Part shown: piece by piece, positions 18,669 to 30,055 of the stretch
Position numbering within the stretch: the stretch's first letter is position 1
Layout of the letters: each line of letters begins with the position of its first letter
DNA from: Mauremys mutica
Taxonomy: Eukaryota; Chordata; Testudines; Geoemydidae
Assembly (NCBI RefSeq): GCF_020497125.1
Contig: NC_059072.1
Coordinates: 305,554,781 to 305,618,780 of the forward strand
DNA length: 64,000 nucleotides
Reading direction: 5' to 3'
Notes under the pieces: model-generated
Told to the model about the DNA's origin: nothing
Database searches by the model: none
The model's input: the letters and a program-made list of their open reading frames with translations, nothing else
Position numbers and translations under genes: made by a program

Positions 18669-19230
18669 TGATAATGTTATTTGTTTGGCATTATAAGAAT
18701 TTGAGTAAACTGTTCACTAGAGAGGCATTTAGCTGCAAATCTATAGTTACCTTATTCCAGCACCAACACAGTGCTGAGCGATTCCTATGTAAATCCTTTA
18801 CAATGAAAATTGATGGTAATTCTGTGAGTATGATGCTAAAATATGAGATTAAAAGACAAGAGCAAAGCCATCCTAATTTATGTTAATTTCATGTTAGTCT
18901 TGATATCTCAAGAAGGCTATTTCCCACATTAAAAAATTTGGCATGTCTGGATGCAATTATTTCCAGTAGGGAAAAAAGGCTCATAAAGACTGAAAGCCAT
19001 CAAAGAATCCTGAGGAGACACAGAGGAAACCACACAAAAAATCTTACAGTGGGTATGAAATTAATCCATATCAGCTCAGTAGTTTCATGTCAGTGAAAGT
19101 CAAAGGAGGTCTCACTACAGTTTGGTGCTTATAACTTTGCAAATTATTCCACCTTTAAAGACTATAAAAATTAAGTATTTTAAAACTCTTGAAATTAATA
19201 TTTTCTTTGAGATAAATTAGTACAGTCTAA

Positions 19231-19415
19231 GGCCATGATTTTCAAAATTGACTAATGATTTTGCATGACTTAATTTTTGGACACTCAACTTGAGATGCCA
19301 TAAAAGGGGCTGATTTTCAAAGGGTGTGGACTGGGTCCTTTCTGAAAAGAAGGTCCCTTTAAAGAATCTCAGGTTAGTCACCCAAAATCACCAATCACTT
19401 TTGAAAATCTTAACC
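19231..19415. mobile_element. Ancient palindromic MITE-like repeat
   Basis: The two halves are imperfect inverted copies. GGCCATGATTTTCAAAA on the left answers TTTTGAAAATCTTAACC on the right. Further in, TTTTTGGACACTCAACTTG answers a segment ending TTAGTCACCCAAAA. I can read no target duplication, so the class is open. Confidence 0.5.
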
Positions 19416-19591
19416 TAATTCTTTAATTGGAAACGTGCTTATGTTCTAGTTGTAATAATATTCTCTCCTTCTTAGGTACACAATTACCACAATGATGTGT
19501 ATAGTGTCAATATGTGGATACGTTGGTAAAATAGCCTGTTTGTAACATAATCCTTAGGATATGGACCATTGCCCAGCATAATCCTTAAGAT

Positions 19592-20303
19592 ATGAACCAG
19601 CTAGCGAACAGGGGACCACAAACAGGGGAGTGTGAGAGGGAGTCTGTAAGAGGGAGACATAATAAAGTCACTAGGGTTAGGAAGGGCTGCATTGCCAGTG
19701 CCAATGCTGCTCCTGTCTCTTCCACCTACGCCTGTATCCAGACAAAGAACCTAACCACGGATGCCTCTACCCAGATCCCAGTGCAGATTTGCAGAGACTG
19801 TGGCCTGCATTTTCCACTCACAGAAAGCCAGGCTGGGGGACTATCCAGTATGAAAGGTGCCTGCTGGTGGAAGCTCTCAGGAAGCAGGTGGGAGAGATAC
19901 AAGAGGAGGTGGCTAGGCTGAGGAGCATCTGTGCCCATGAGGAATTACTTGAGCGTATTCATATGGAGAGGTCTAAGACTGAGGAAGCTATCCAGCTACA
20001 GAGGATTGCTATCACACCACCAGGGGAGGAGGATATTGCTCTGTCACAGGGAGGACACTGTCTGCTGGTTACTTCTGTCAGCAGGCAGTGTTCCACCCCT
20101 ACTCCCACCCCACCCCACCATGGTGATGGAAAACTGTTATGCTGCCCTGGTAGAGCGCAATGAGGAATCACCCCCAAAGGAGGAGGAGGAGAAGCCATGT
20201 ACCCCCAAGGCTGGAAGGATTGCAGCCACCACTCCCAGGAGGAAACGTAGGATAGTGGTGGTTGGTGACTCTCTTCTGAGAGGGACAGAGGCACCTGTTA
20301 CCC
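19592..20303 (+). pseudogene. CR1 ORF1 protein, N-terminal and central part, frameshifted
   Basis: Three overlapping frames together carry the CR1 ORF1 features. These are a zinc-binding-like CRDCGLHFP motif, a coiled-coil segment (EALRKQVGEIQEEVARLRS and AHEELLERIHMER) and the start of the esterase domain with RIVVVGDSLLRGTEAP, whose GDS motif holds the expected catalytic serine. At least two frameshifts lie near 19860 and 20150. The esterase continues at 23565. ORF1 proteins of CR1 bind the element RNA, and the esterase is typical of CR1. Confidence 0.75.
20295..20303. repeat. Probable target duplication of the LTR-flanked insert
   Basis: CTGTTACCC here and CTGTTGCCC at 23555-23563 frame the insert, and CR1 ORF1 continues across. 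The true duplication is probably 5-6 bp of this, so the edges are uncertain by a few bases. Confidence 0.55.
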
Positions 20304-20304
20304 A

Positions 20305-20499
20305 AAATTGGGCCAGCTAATAAGCTTAGGGAGGACTAATAACCCACCAGAGTTTGGCAGAAAGCAGCACGTTTATTATATTGATAGATAAGCTCAAAAG
20401 AAGTGTATGTGTGTGTGTCGGGGGTCACATTTACACTTGCATACTCACACTCCCAGGACAGGCATGGCACTGGAGATGTTAGGATCCTTCAAGGTAAGT
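20305..20499 (-). repeat. Left direct repeat (truncated LTR)
   Basis: Matches 22907-23063, apart from a short insertion that includes a GT-rich run (TGTGTGTGTGTG at 20407). Confidence 0.65.
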
Positions 20500-20620
20500 C
20501 TAGTTCCCAGGTGTCTTCCCTCTCTGTAGCCGCAGTACAAGTGGTGGCAGCAGAGGAGGAGCTGGAGCGGGAAGAAGTAGAGAATGCTGCTCTGAGCCAG
20601 GCAGTTACCTGCCTGAAGGA

Positions 20621-21523
20621 CAGGGCTGCCCAGAGGGGGGGGCAAAGGGGGCAATTTGCCCCGGGCCCCGGGCTCCGCAGGGGCCCCCAAGAGAACAGCG
20701 GAGGCTCCCGCCTCCGCCCCTCTCCTGGAGCCTTAGCGCATCAAGCGCCCTGTCTCCAGCAGAGCCCCTGAGCCCCACCCCGCTCAGAGCCGCGTGGTAA
20801 GGGGGCGGGGCTGGGAGCTCCGGGCTGAGCTCTGCTCCCTCCGCTGGGCCCGGAGCTCACAGCCCCGCCCCCTCACCACGCGGCTCTGAGCGGGACGGAG
20901 CTCAGGCGCCGCCGGAGGCACGCTGCGGCTGTTCAGCCGAGGCGCTGAGGCTGCGCGTGAGGAGGGAGCCAGGGGTAAGAGGCTGGGGCCGGGGGGGTTG
21001 GCTAAAGGGCAGGGAGCCCTGGAGACAGTCAGGGCAGAGGTTGGGGGAGGGGGCAGGGAATGGGGGGGTTGGATTGTGGGTGTTCTGGGGGGGGTGGATA
21101 GGGTCAGGGCCGCCCAGAGGGGGCGGGGCAAGAGGGCGCAGGAGCTTCTTCGCTCCCGGTCTTCGCCAGCAGGGGGTCCTTCCGCTCCGGGGCGGAAGGA
21201 CCCCCCACTGGCGAATTACCGCCGAAGCGGGACCCGCCGCCGAAGTTCAGCTCGGTCTTCGGCGGTAATTCGGCGGTGGGGGGCCCTTCCGTTCCGGGAC
21301 CCACCACCGAAGTGCCCCGAAGACCCGTGGCGGAGGGCCCCCCGCCGCCGAATTACCGCCGAAGACTGGGCTGCACGTCGGCGGCGGGTCCCGCTTCGGC
21401 GGTAATTCGGCGGCGGCGGGCTCCCGCCACGGGTCTTTGGGGCACTTCGGCGGCGGGTCCCGGAACGGAAGGGCCCCCCGCCGCCGAAGACCCCGGGCCC
21501 CCGGAATCCTCTGGGCGGCCCTG
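20621..21523. mobile_element. GC-rich hAT-like element, composite, 8-bp duplication CTGAAGGA
   Basis: The ends CAGGGCTGCCCAGAGG and CCTCTGGGCGGCCCTG are inverted repeats, and CTGAAGGA flanks both sides perfectly (20613-20620, 21524-21531). A second CAGGGCCGCCCAGAGG starts inside at 21105, and the part 21105-21523 resembles the MITE at 30465-30947. The middle (20690-21104) resembles sequence of the hAT element at 30960-31110. The whole is CpG-rich with repeated GGCGG and CCGCCGAA words. The long frames across it are compositional artefacts. Confidence 0.8.
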
Positions 21524-21604
21524 CTGAAGGATCTGGTCCTGGGGGGTTCTGCCTGGGAGAACAGGATCCAGGAAGTTTATTCAGCCTGAGTCGCCACCGT
21601 TGGG

Positions 21605-21937
21605 GTGAAAGGCCCGGGGTGTGAGGGACCATATGATGATTGGGACGGGGATATCTGGTATGATCTGGATCCCCCGGATCCTGACCCTGGATGGTCGGAC
21701 CCCAGACACTGTGTTGCGGCAGTCCGGAGAGTGGTCCTAAACTATGGGCCTGTGCCCGCAGGGGGTGGGACAGCCCCAAGTACCGGACACACTGTGACAG
21801 AGACCGAGTTGACTCCTGTGCAAGCAATAGAGTTAGCAAAAACCCTGGGTAGGATAGATAATACCCCGGTGGGAAAATGGATACACCGCGAACAACTCAA
21901 ACGAGCAGGGTCTGCCGTGGTGGGAGCACTGTGCTAA
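21605..21937 (+). other. Open frame of unknown origin inside the LTR-flanked insert
   Basis: A 110-codon plus-strand frame with an acidic, aromatic segment (DDWDGDIWYDLDPPDPD), then TETELTPVQAIELAKTLGRI and GKWIHREQLKRAGSA. An upstream open stretch (20535-20612, AAEEELEREEVENAALSQAV) would continue towards it across the hAT-like element at 20621, so both may be parts of one gag-like gene. I recognise no domain. It lies antisense to the polarity suggested by the LTR poly(A) site, which argues against a simple gag reading. Confidence 0.3.
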
Positions 21938-21948
21938 TTTGTTTCTAA

Positions 21949-22232
21949 GGGTACGTCTACACTTACCTGCCGGTTCGACGCGGAGAGTTCGACTTTTTGG
22001 AGTTCGAACTATCGCGTCTGATCTAGACGCGATAGTTCGAACTCCGGAAGCGCCGCGGTCGACTCCGGTACTCCACCTCGGCAGAAGGAGTTGGCGGAGT
22101 CGACGGGGGAGCCGCGGAGTTCGACCCCGCCACGTGTGGACGGGTGAGTTGTTCGAATTAGGGTACTTCGAATATAGCGTAGCTGAATTTGCGTACCCTA
22201 ATTCGAACCCCCTTCTTAGTGTAGACCAGGCC
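21949..22232. mobile_element. Harbinger MITE, 284 bp, TAA duplication
   Basis: The ends are GGGTACGTCTACACTTA and TTAGTGTAGACCAGGCC, matching the terminal repeat core GTCTACACT of element B. TAA flanks both ends (21946-21948, 22233-22235). Inside is a perfect 21-bp stem with a 5-base loop (21999-22045). Confidence 0.9.
21999..22045. repeat. Perfect hairpin, 21-bp stem, inside the MITE
   Basis: The arm 21999-22019 is the exact reverse complement of 22025-22045, with loop GATCT. The arm contains GTTCGAAC and ATCGCG. Confidence 0.95.
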
Positions 22233-22235
22233 TAA

Positions 22236-22906
22236 GCTTCTATCTTTCAGCCTCTGAACCGGAACATCAGGAGAGCTGGTACCAGCTGAAAAGTTATATA
22301 AATACCATAGTTATAATGTCGCGACAAAGTCTGTGTTCAGTGTTCTGTGTTTCATGTTCTGTGTTTCATGTTCTGTGTCTGTCTCTGGTGGGTGTCCTGT
22401 GCTAGCATTGGGTCCAGAGAAAGAGGGGATAATACACTAGACAGGGTAAATGCCTCTTCCTCTCTCTACTTCCCCCATCTCCAACCAAATTGTCAATCAC
22501 ATCTACCTCTGTCCAAAAGACTTTGGTCCCCAATGCATCAGGTTTATTTTTTGTTAGGTTTTCTATAGTTCAGGAATTGTACTCCCAGGTGGAACCGCCC
22601 CTGGCATCCGGGGTCTGCCCCTTTCTTTTGGAGCCATTCTAACAGCACCCCGGGCAACAGCGCCACTCCCCAAGGGGGGGGGTCTTCTCACTCATGCTGC
22701 TTTGCCTTTTCCTTCCCCTTACCCCACAGTGGCATATTTAGCAGCAGCATCCTTTTCTCCCTGCAGTGGGTTGCTAGCCTACCACTTTTTCACACAGGCT
22801 TGAGCCGGACACACTCAAGGGGCTACCGGGGGGCACCAGGGGACCCCTACTCTTTGGTCAAATCCTCCACTAAGCTGCCTGCATTCGCCACCATTAATGT
22901 TACTTG
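22236..22906. other. Remaining interior of the LTR-flanked insert
   Basis: There is no coding frame of note. A short tandem run of a 14-15 base unit (TTCTGTGTTTCATG) lies at 22340-22380. Confidence 0.5.
22340..22380 (+). repeat. Short tandem repeat, about three units of 14-15 bp
   Basis: The unit is TTCTGTGTTTCATG, with small variations. Confidence 0.8.
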
Positions 22907-23554
22907 AAATTGGACCAGCTAATAAGCTTAGGGGGGAATAATGACCCACTAGAGTATGGCAGAAAGCAGAAAAGCTCAAAAGAAGGGGTCACACTCACAC
23001 TTGCATACTCACACTCCCAGGACAGGCACGGCACTGGAGATGTCAGGATCCTTCAAGGTAAGTGTCTCACAGCGCAGTGATGGACGGTGCAATGAAGGTA
23101 AGTCTTCCTGAGGCACGATGAAATGCAACGTAGCTAACCACTGGCCAGGCAGTCCAGGTGTAGGGCCTTTATGGGAGGTACAATCTTGTGAGTGCACTCC
23201 TGAGCACATGGCCCCTTCCCCTTTTAAGGACCTGCTCCTTATGGCCTGCGACTAGACATGACTTGGCCACGTCTGATTGGTCACACTCTACCTCGGGCAG
23301 TGTCCATGCATTGGGTGTGTGATCGCTGCCTAATTAGAGTTCCAGACACCTTGTCTACCTGGGAGCTCTTCTGAATTTCCAGCTGTACAAGCAGCTCATT
23401 CATCCCACAAGCATTCTAGGAGGAAGAGAGTAGGGGTAAAGCCACTTCACAGGTATTCAAAGAGGGAGAGGAGACAAAACGAGGGGGAGTGTAACAGACC
23501 TTTTGAGCACACAAGTTATACATAGCATACAGATCATTGCTGCTCCTACAACAG
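22907..23554 (-). repeat. Right LTR of the insert (longer copy)
   Basis: The first 157 bp match the left copy. The remainder would be U3 on the minus strand, including TTAAAAGG near 23220-23227 as a possible TATA box. Confidence 0.5.
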
Positions 23555-24166
23555 CTGTTGCCCTGGCATGGCATCCTGGGAGGTATGCTGCCTGCCAGGG
23601 GCCCATATCTGAGACATTACAAAACGATTGTCGAGGATCACCTGGCCCTCTGACAACTACCCCATACTACTCATCCATGTGGGCACTCATGATCCTGCGA
23701 GGTATGACCCTCAGCAGATCAGAAGTGACTACATGGCTCTGGGAATAAGGGTGAAGGAGTTGGGAGTGCAGGTGGTGTTCTTTTCGATCCTTCTGGTCAA
23801 AGGTAGGGCTCAGGCAGAGACAGGTGCATCCTGGAGGTGAATGCCTGGCTATGAGGATGGTGTTGACAGGAAGGCTTCAGTTTCCTTGACCACGGGATGC
23901 TGTTCAAGGAAGAAGGACTCCGAAGCACAGATGGGGTCCCCCTATAGAGGAAGGGGAAGAGCACATCTGGATACAGACTGGCTAACCTAGTGAGGAGGGC
24001 TTTAAACTAGGTTTGAAGGGGACATGTGACCAAAGCCCACAGGTAAGTCAAAAACATGGAGACCTGGGAGAAGGGTCAGAATTTGCAGGGAGCATGGGCT
24101 GTTATAGCAGGGATAAGGGAATGACGAGACAGAACTGTGGGAGGAGGGAATCAAATCAGTATCTTA
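23555..24166 (+). pseudogene. CR1 copy II, segment 2: ORF1 esterase C-terminal part
   Basis: The plus strand continues the CR1 ORF1 esterase. EVCCLPGA-like residues sit near 23580, then HVGTHDPARYDPQQIRSDY (with the conserved HVGTND-type motif altered to HVGTHD) and GIRVKELGVQVVFFSILLV. A DHGxLF-like segment (23890) and a RANLVRRAL-like end near 24000 follow in other frames. The domain is the SGNH-type esterase typical of CR1 ORF1. Frameshifts and stops make it dead. The ORF1-ORF2 spacer follows and is cut by the MITE at 24167. Confidence 0.75.
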
Positions 24167-24456
24167 GGCCTGGTCTACACTGGGGAGGGGGGCGGGAATC
24201 GATCTAAGTTACGCAACTTCAGCTACGTGAATAACGTAGCTGAAGTCGATGTACTTAGATCTACTTACTGCGGTGTCTTCACTGTGGTAGGTCAACTGCT
24301 GCCACTCTCCCATTGACTCTGCCTATGCTTCTCGCTCTGGTGGAGTACCAGAGTCAACGAGAGAGCGCTCGGTGGTCGATTTATCGCATCTTCACTAGAC
24401 GCAATAAATCAACCCCTGCTGGATCGATCGCTCTGGAGGTAAGTGTAGACATGCCC
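24167..24456. mobile_element. Harbinger MITE, 290 bp, TTA duplication, inserted in CR1
   Basis: GGCCTGGTCTACACT at the left answers AGTGTAGACATGCCC at the right. TTA flanks both ends (24164-24166, 24457-24459). CR1 sequence is continuous when it is removed. A perfect 12-bp stem (24217-24228 with 24234-24245) lies inside. Confidence 0.9.
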
Positions 24457-27274
24457 TTAGATGTCTCTATACTAATGTGAGAAGTATGGGGAATAAGCAG
24501 GAAGAACTAAAAATGCTAGTAAATTAACACAACTATGACATAGTTGGCATCACAGAGACTTGGTGGGATAATATGCATGACTGGAATATTGGTATAGAAG
24601 GGTACAGCTTGCTCAGGAAGGACAGGCAGGGAAAAAAGGAGGAAGTGTTGCCTTATATATTAAAAATGTACACACTTGGACTGAGGTTGAGATGGAAATA
24701 GAAGACAAACTTGTTGAAAGTCTCCAGGTAAGGATAAAAGGGGTAAAAAACAAGCGTGATGTCATGATAGGGATCTACTACAGACCACCTAACAAGGAAG
24801 AAGAGGTGGATGAGGTTTTTTTTTAAACAACTAACAAAATCATCCAAAGCGCAGGACTTGGGGGTGATGGGGAACTTCAACTACCCAGACATCTGTTGGG
24901 AAAATAACACAGCAGAGTACAGATTATCCAACAAGTTCTTTGAATGTATTGGAGAAAAATTTTTATTTCAGAAGGTGAAGAAGGCAACTACGGGAGAGGC
25001 TGTTCTAGATTTGATTTTGACAAATAGGTAGAAACTGGTTGAGAATTTGAAAGTGGAAGGCAGCTTGGGTGAAAGTGATCATGAAATGGTAGAGTTCATG
25101 ATTCTAAGGAATGGTAGGAGGGAGAACAGAAAAATAAAGACAATGGATTTCGAGAAGGCAGACTTTAGCAAACTCAGGGAGTTGGTAGGTAAGGTCCCAT
25201 GGGAAGCAAGTCTAAGGGGAAAAACAATTGAAGACAGTTGGCAGTTTTTCAAAGAGACATTATTAAGGGCACAAGAGCAAACTATCCCACTGTGTAGGAA
25301 AGATTAGAAAGTATGGCAAGAGACCACCTCCTTGCTTAAGCAGGAAATCTTCAATGATCTAAAAATTAAAAAAAAGTCCTACAAAAAGTGGGAACTAGGT
25401 CAAATTATGAAGGCTGAATATAAATAAATAACACAAGTATGTAGGGACAAAATTTGAAAGGCCAAGGCACAAAATGAGATCAAACTAGCTAGAGACATAA
25501 AGGGTAACAAGAAAACATTCTACAAATACATTAGAAGCAAGAGGAAGACCAAAGACAAGGTAGGCCCATTACTCAATGAGGGAGAGGAAACAATAACAGA
25601 AAATGTGAAAATGGAAGAGGTGCTTAATGACTTCTTTGTTTCAGTTTTCACCAAGAAGGTTGGTGGTGATTGGATGTCTAACATAGTGAATGCCAGTGAA
25701 AATGAGGTATGATCAGAAGTTAAAACAGGGAAGGAACAAGTTAAAAATTACTTGAACAAGTTAGATGTCTTCAGTTCACCAGGGCCCGATGAAATGTATC
25801 CTAGAATACTCAAGGAGCTGACTGAGGAGATATCTGAACCGTTAGTGATTATCTTTGAAAAGTCATGAAAGACAGGAGAGATTCCAAAGGACTGGAAAAT
25901 GGCACTATATTTACCCATCTATAAAAAGCAAAATAAGGACAACCCAGGGAATTACAGACTAGTCAGCTTCACTTCAGTACCGGGAAAGATAATGGAGCAA
26001 ATCATTAAGCAATCAATTTGCAAACATCTAGAAGATAATAAGGTGATGAGTAACAGTCAGGATGGATTTGTCAAGAACAAATCATGTCAAACCAACCTGA
26101 TAACTTTCTTTGACAGGGTAACAAGCCTTGTGGATAGGGGGGAAGTGGTAAATGTGGTATATCTTGACTTTAGTAAAGCTTTTGCTACTGTCTCACATGA
26201 CCTTCCCATAAACAAACTAGGGAAATGCAACCTAGATGGAGCTACTATAAGGTGGGTGCATAACTGGTTGGAAAACCATTCCCGGAGAGTAGTTATCAAT
26301 GGTTCATAGTCATGCTGGAAGGGCATAACGAGTGAGGTCCTGCAGGTATCAGTTCTGAGTCTGGTTCTGTTCAATATCTTCATCAATGATTTAGATAATA
26401 GCATAGAGAGTACAGTCATAATGTTTGCAAATGATACCAAGCTGAGAGGGGTTGCAAGTGCTTTGGACAAACTGGAGAAATGATCTGAAGTAAATAGGAT
26501 GAAATTCAATAAGGAAAAATGCAAACTACTCCACTTAGGAAGGAACAATCAGTTGCACACATACAAAATGGGAAATGACTGCTTAGGAAGGAGTACTGCA
26601 GAAAGGGATCTGGGGGTCAGAGTGGACCTCAAGCTAAATATGAGTCAATAGTGTAACACTGGTGCAAAAAAAGTGAACATCATTCTGGGATGGATTAGTA
26701 GAAGTGTTGTTAGCAAGACGTGAAGTAATTCTTCTCTACTCAGCGCTGATTAGGCCTCAACTGGAGTATTGTGTCCAGTTCTGGGCGCCACTTTTCAGGA
26801 AAGATGTGGACAAATTGAAGAAAGTCAAGAGAAGAACAAAAAAATTATTAAAGGTCTAGAAAACATGATCTATGAGGGAAAATTGAAAAAATTGGATTTA
26901 TTTAGTCTGGAAAAGAAGACTGAGAGGGGACATGATAACAGTTTTCAAGTACATAAAAGGTTGTTACAAGGACGAGGGAGTAAAATTGTTCTTCTTAACC
27001 TCTGAGGATAGGACAAGAAGCAATGGACTGAAATTGCAGCAAGGGAGGTTTAAGTTGGACATTAGGAAAAACTTCCTAACTGTCAGGGTGGTTAAGCACT
27101 GGAATACATTGCCTAGGGAGGGTTGTGGAATCTCCATCATTGGAGGTTTTAAAGAGCATATTAGACAAACACCTATCAGGGATGGTGTAGATAATACTTA
27201 GTCCTGCCATGAGTGCAGGGGACTGGACTAAATGACCTCTTAAGGTCCCTCCAGTCCTATGAGTCTATGATTAT
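24457..27274 (+). pseudogene. CR1 copy II, segment 3: ORF2 endonuclease and reverse transcriptase, decayed
   Basis: The plus strand carries, across several frames, an apurinic-type endonuclease (ITETWWDN near 24550, YYRPPN near 24780, [10 protein letters not shown] near 24880) and a linker. The reverse transcriptase follows, with NYRLVSFTSVPGKIMEQ (25950), VYLDFSKAFATVSH (26159) and a corrupted catalytic box reading FAND instead of FADD (26423). The C-terminal block comes next (VVKHWNTLPREG, 27085). The 3' end has the CR1-type CTATGATTATGA. Many stops and indels disable it. With segments 1 and 2 it is the most complete CR1 in the window. Confidence 0.85.
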
Positions 27275-30055
27275 GAAATCTCCTGGTAAGCCACATCTGT
27301 TGCAATACCTAGAACAAATAGGGCTAAGGTAAATTTGCTGCACAACATCCAGTCAGAATTTCCTTGGTTTTGTAAGTTTATATTTTAACTAAGGATGGAC
27401 CCAGAGCCATGAAGTTTGGATTGATATCTGCATTCTCCCAACATTCTGAGCAGTTAAGATCTAGAATCTTGGTTCAGATGAATTTTAAATCTCAACATTT
27501 TTATTTTCACAGTTGGCGCTTACTTTGATTTTTAATGTTGCTGGCAATTGGGCATGGTGCATTACATTGATGTTGTATAGTATAATGAAATAAGACTGGC
27601 AGAGCTTGATGTGAGAATAACCTTGTGTCAAGCAGAAAACTCTAAAACAACAACAACAAAATAAAATCCTTTGTCTTAATAAACTGGGAGAACTAACTGT
27701 AACTCTAACTGCTGGCATTCAGAGTTCAAAAGGAACTTGGTTTTAAAGAAAGCCACCTACTTAATGAGCTCTCAGGTTTCTCCTACTTTTCTACAAGTTC
27801 TTTGTAATTAATGAGCACAAATACAGCACACTCAATTAATGGCTAATATTCTTCCACTCCCAATGGATACAACAGTAAGAAACTATTCCAGCAAATAGGT
27901 TCCAGCAAAACCCTTAACTCTTCATTAAGTGGATGAGTGAGAAATACGCTGATTTCTCATCCTGATTTCAGGTTGGGAGGGGGAGGAAGTTACACACAGA
28001 TTTTATTTGCTGAAATAAGCTGTCTAGACAACATGTAAGAGGTCTTTTTTTTTCCTGTCTGCATGCAGATATATTTGGTCATCAGTTTGCGCTATTTCCA
28101 AATTAAGATAATTTAAGATAGATTGAAATACTCCTGCGTTTTATTTTTCTGTCTTTTTTTTTTTTTTGGCTAGGACGTATTAAGTGTGTTTCCAGCATAT
28201 TTTTTTTAAGTGGAAGATAAATCAGAATGTTGGCCCTCCTCATTAGCTCTCAGGTGGAGCAAGCCACAGACATGAGAATGTTCCATTTCATTACAACCAG
28301 AGAAATAACCTGAGGCCAGACAGATTAAAATTATGGCTCTTTATTACCAATAGTTCTTTCGAATTGTCACATTTGCTATGACATTGGCACTTCCTGGTGA
28401 CTGATGACTGTTTATGTTATTGTAGCAATACAGCCCTGAGCAGCCTTTAACAAAAAACGGGTTCTCTTAAACGGAGGTGGTGGAAACTCAGATTGAATGG
28501 TGGGGCATAGTGAAACCTAAATGTACTAAACACCCTACTAAGCATGGGGTGCTGAGAAAGAGCGGGGGAGTCAAGATGTCCAGGGAAGGGGTGTGTGCTC
28601 TGTATGGTGAGTGAGGGGAACTACTACCACACAGCAGGCTGAATGGGGCAGCTGGCTCCAGGCTGGGAAGTAGGGTCCCAGTGGTTTGTCTCTCTCTCGC
28701 CGGGGACAGCTACTCCTAGACCTGGCCCAATTACCCCAGTTCCTACCTGCTCCCTGGCCCAATCCTGGGTTTCCCAGCAGCCACTCTTGCACCTCTGGGT
28801 CCTGCTCTCCCGTTTTCCCCCAGCAGCTACAGAGCTCCACCCGGCCTGAGCATGCACAGTATATGGAAGGTGCAGTGTGTGCATGCAGTTACAGGGAAAG
28901 TTGATTCTCAGCATGTGTAGCAAAACAACTCTCTTAAGAACAACGCACAGGGGCGGAATCATAGGTCATCCCTTGCACTATTTCCATTTCAGGGGCACTA
29001 GCTCCCACCACCTCCCTAGCTCTGCTGCCCCTGCACTGAAATAAGGCTTTTTTTCATATTGAGCCAGCTCCTTAGCTGATGGAAATCCCTGTAACTTCCA
29101 TTGAAATCATGGAGCTATGCTGATTTCCATCAGTTGAGGATCTGGCCCATTGATTAAGAGACAAAAGTGATTAGGGCTGTTCCCCCAGATAATCACCTCA
29201 ATCCTAAGAAACATATCTCAGTAATTCTGAAACTTAGCACTTGGTAAAAAGGTTAGTGATATTGTTAACCCTCTATCAGGGAAGCATAGGCAATGGTAAT
29301 TATAGCATGGAGAAATTGGGAGGGAAAAATAACTTCTATTTTAATTGCATACTTTGAATGTTGTTTTGATTTTAGCCAAACTGTTCTAGTTAAATTGTCT
29401 TAACTAGCGCGATTCACCAACTTATCTTTAACTGTAGTAATGGGGAAAGAGTCATTTATATTTTGCTATTCTCTATTTTTTGTATTTTCTTGTAACGGGG
29501 GTGATTGGTTAATCAGTCAGCTGACTGGCTAACAGTGATTTCAGCAGAGGAAGTCTGCATGGATTCCAACTGAAGATTCCTACAAGCAAGTGGAGGGAAG
29601 ATGTTGTTTTAGACCCAGCAGACTATATAGATTTGGTGATCAAAAACTCTGACTGAGACTTAGGTGAACTAAACTTAGGCTTTTGAGAACTTTCAGTTTC
29701 TTCTCACTGTATTTCTGCGGGGACTCAGCTGTTCAGATTTTAATTTGTTTTCTTTGTTTATGTTTATGTATAACTGTGAAGGTAATGTTTGGATTATAAA
29801 ATAGCCATGTCATACAGTAAAAATTATAATATTTGTTTCTTTATCATAAAATTGTATAAAGTTACTTAATTAAATTCATTTCTTTTGGGACTTGGATGTG
29901 GGGAGGTTGACCCTGTGCAATCCTTGCTGAAAATCCTTAGAGACTGAACTCTGGGTCTCCAGCCACTTTCTATGGGAGTTGCTTTTTTTGTTTGTTTTGT
30001 TTTGTTTTTTAAGGCACTGGAGTCGGGAAATGAAATGAACTCTATCCCATTCAAA
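27275..30055. other. No gene recognised
   Basis: AT-rich sequence with several T-runs (28151-28168, 28199-28207). Frames near 28571-28962 are short and GC-biased, without motifs. A degenerate repeat piece with ATTGAAATCATGGAGC lies at 29099-29155. Confidence 0.5.

Larger units (their letters stand above)
19590..20303 (+). mobile_element. CR1 LINE copy II (near full length), segment 1: ORF1
   Basis: This is the first part of a plus-strand CR1 that continues at 23555-24166 and 24457-27274 once two insertions are removed, about 4.1 kb of CR1 in total. It holds the 5' part and most of ORF1. Confidence 0.8.
20304..23554 (-). mobile_element. LTR-flanked retroelement insert within CR1 copy II
   Basis: Direct repeats lie at 20305-20499 and 22907-23063, both beginning AAATTGG and CCAGCTAATAAGCTTAGG (one mismatch) and ending CTTCAAGGTAAGT. 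The right copy extends to about 23554 and holds a U3-like TATA (TTAAAAGG, minus strand, about 23227). The left copy has AATAAA on the minus strand near 20370, so minus polarity is favoured. The left LTR is truncated. The interior has lost any clear gag or pol and carries two nested elements. I cannot name the family. Confidence 0.6.

Noticed and set aside
21216..21839. 207-codon minus-strand frame
   Set aside because: It crosses the end of the hAT-like element at 21523 and consists mostly of repeated CCG-derived residues.
29490..29990. Possible LTR remnant
   Set aside because: AT-rich with TATATAG-like words, but there is no terminal TG...CA, poly(A) context or duplication that I could place.
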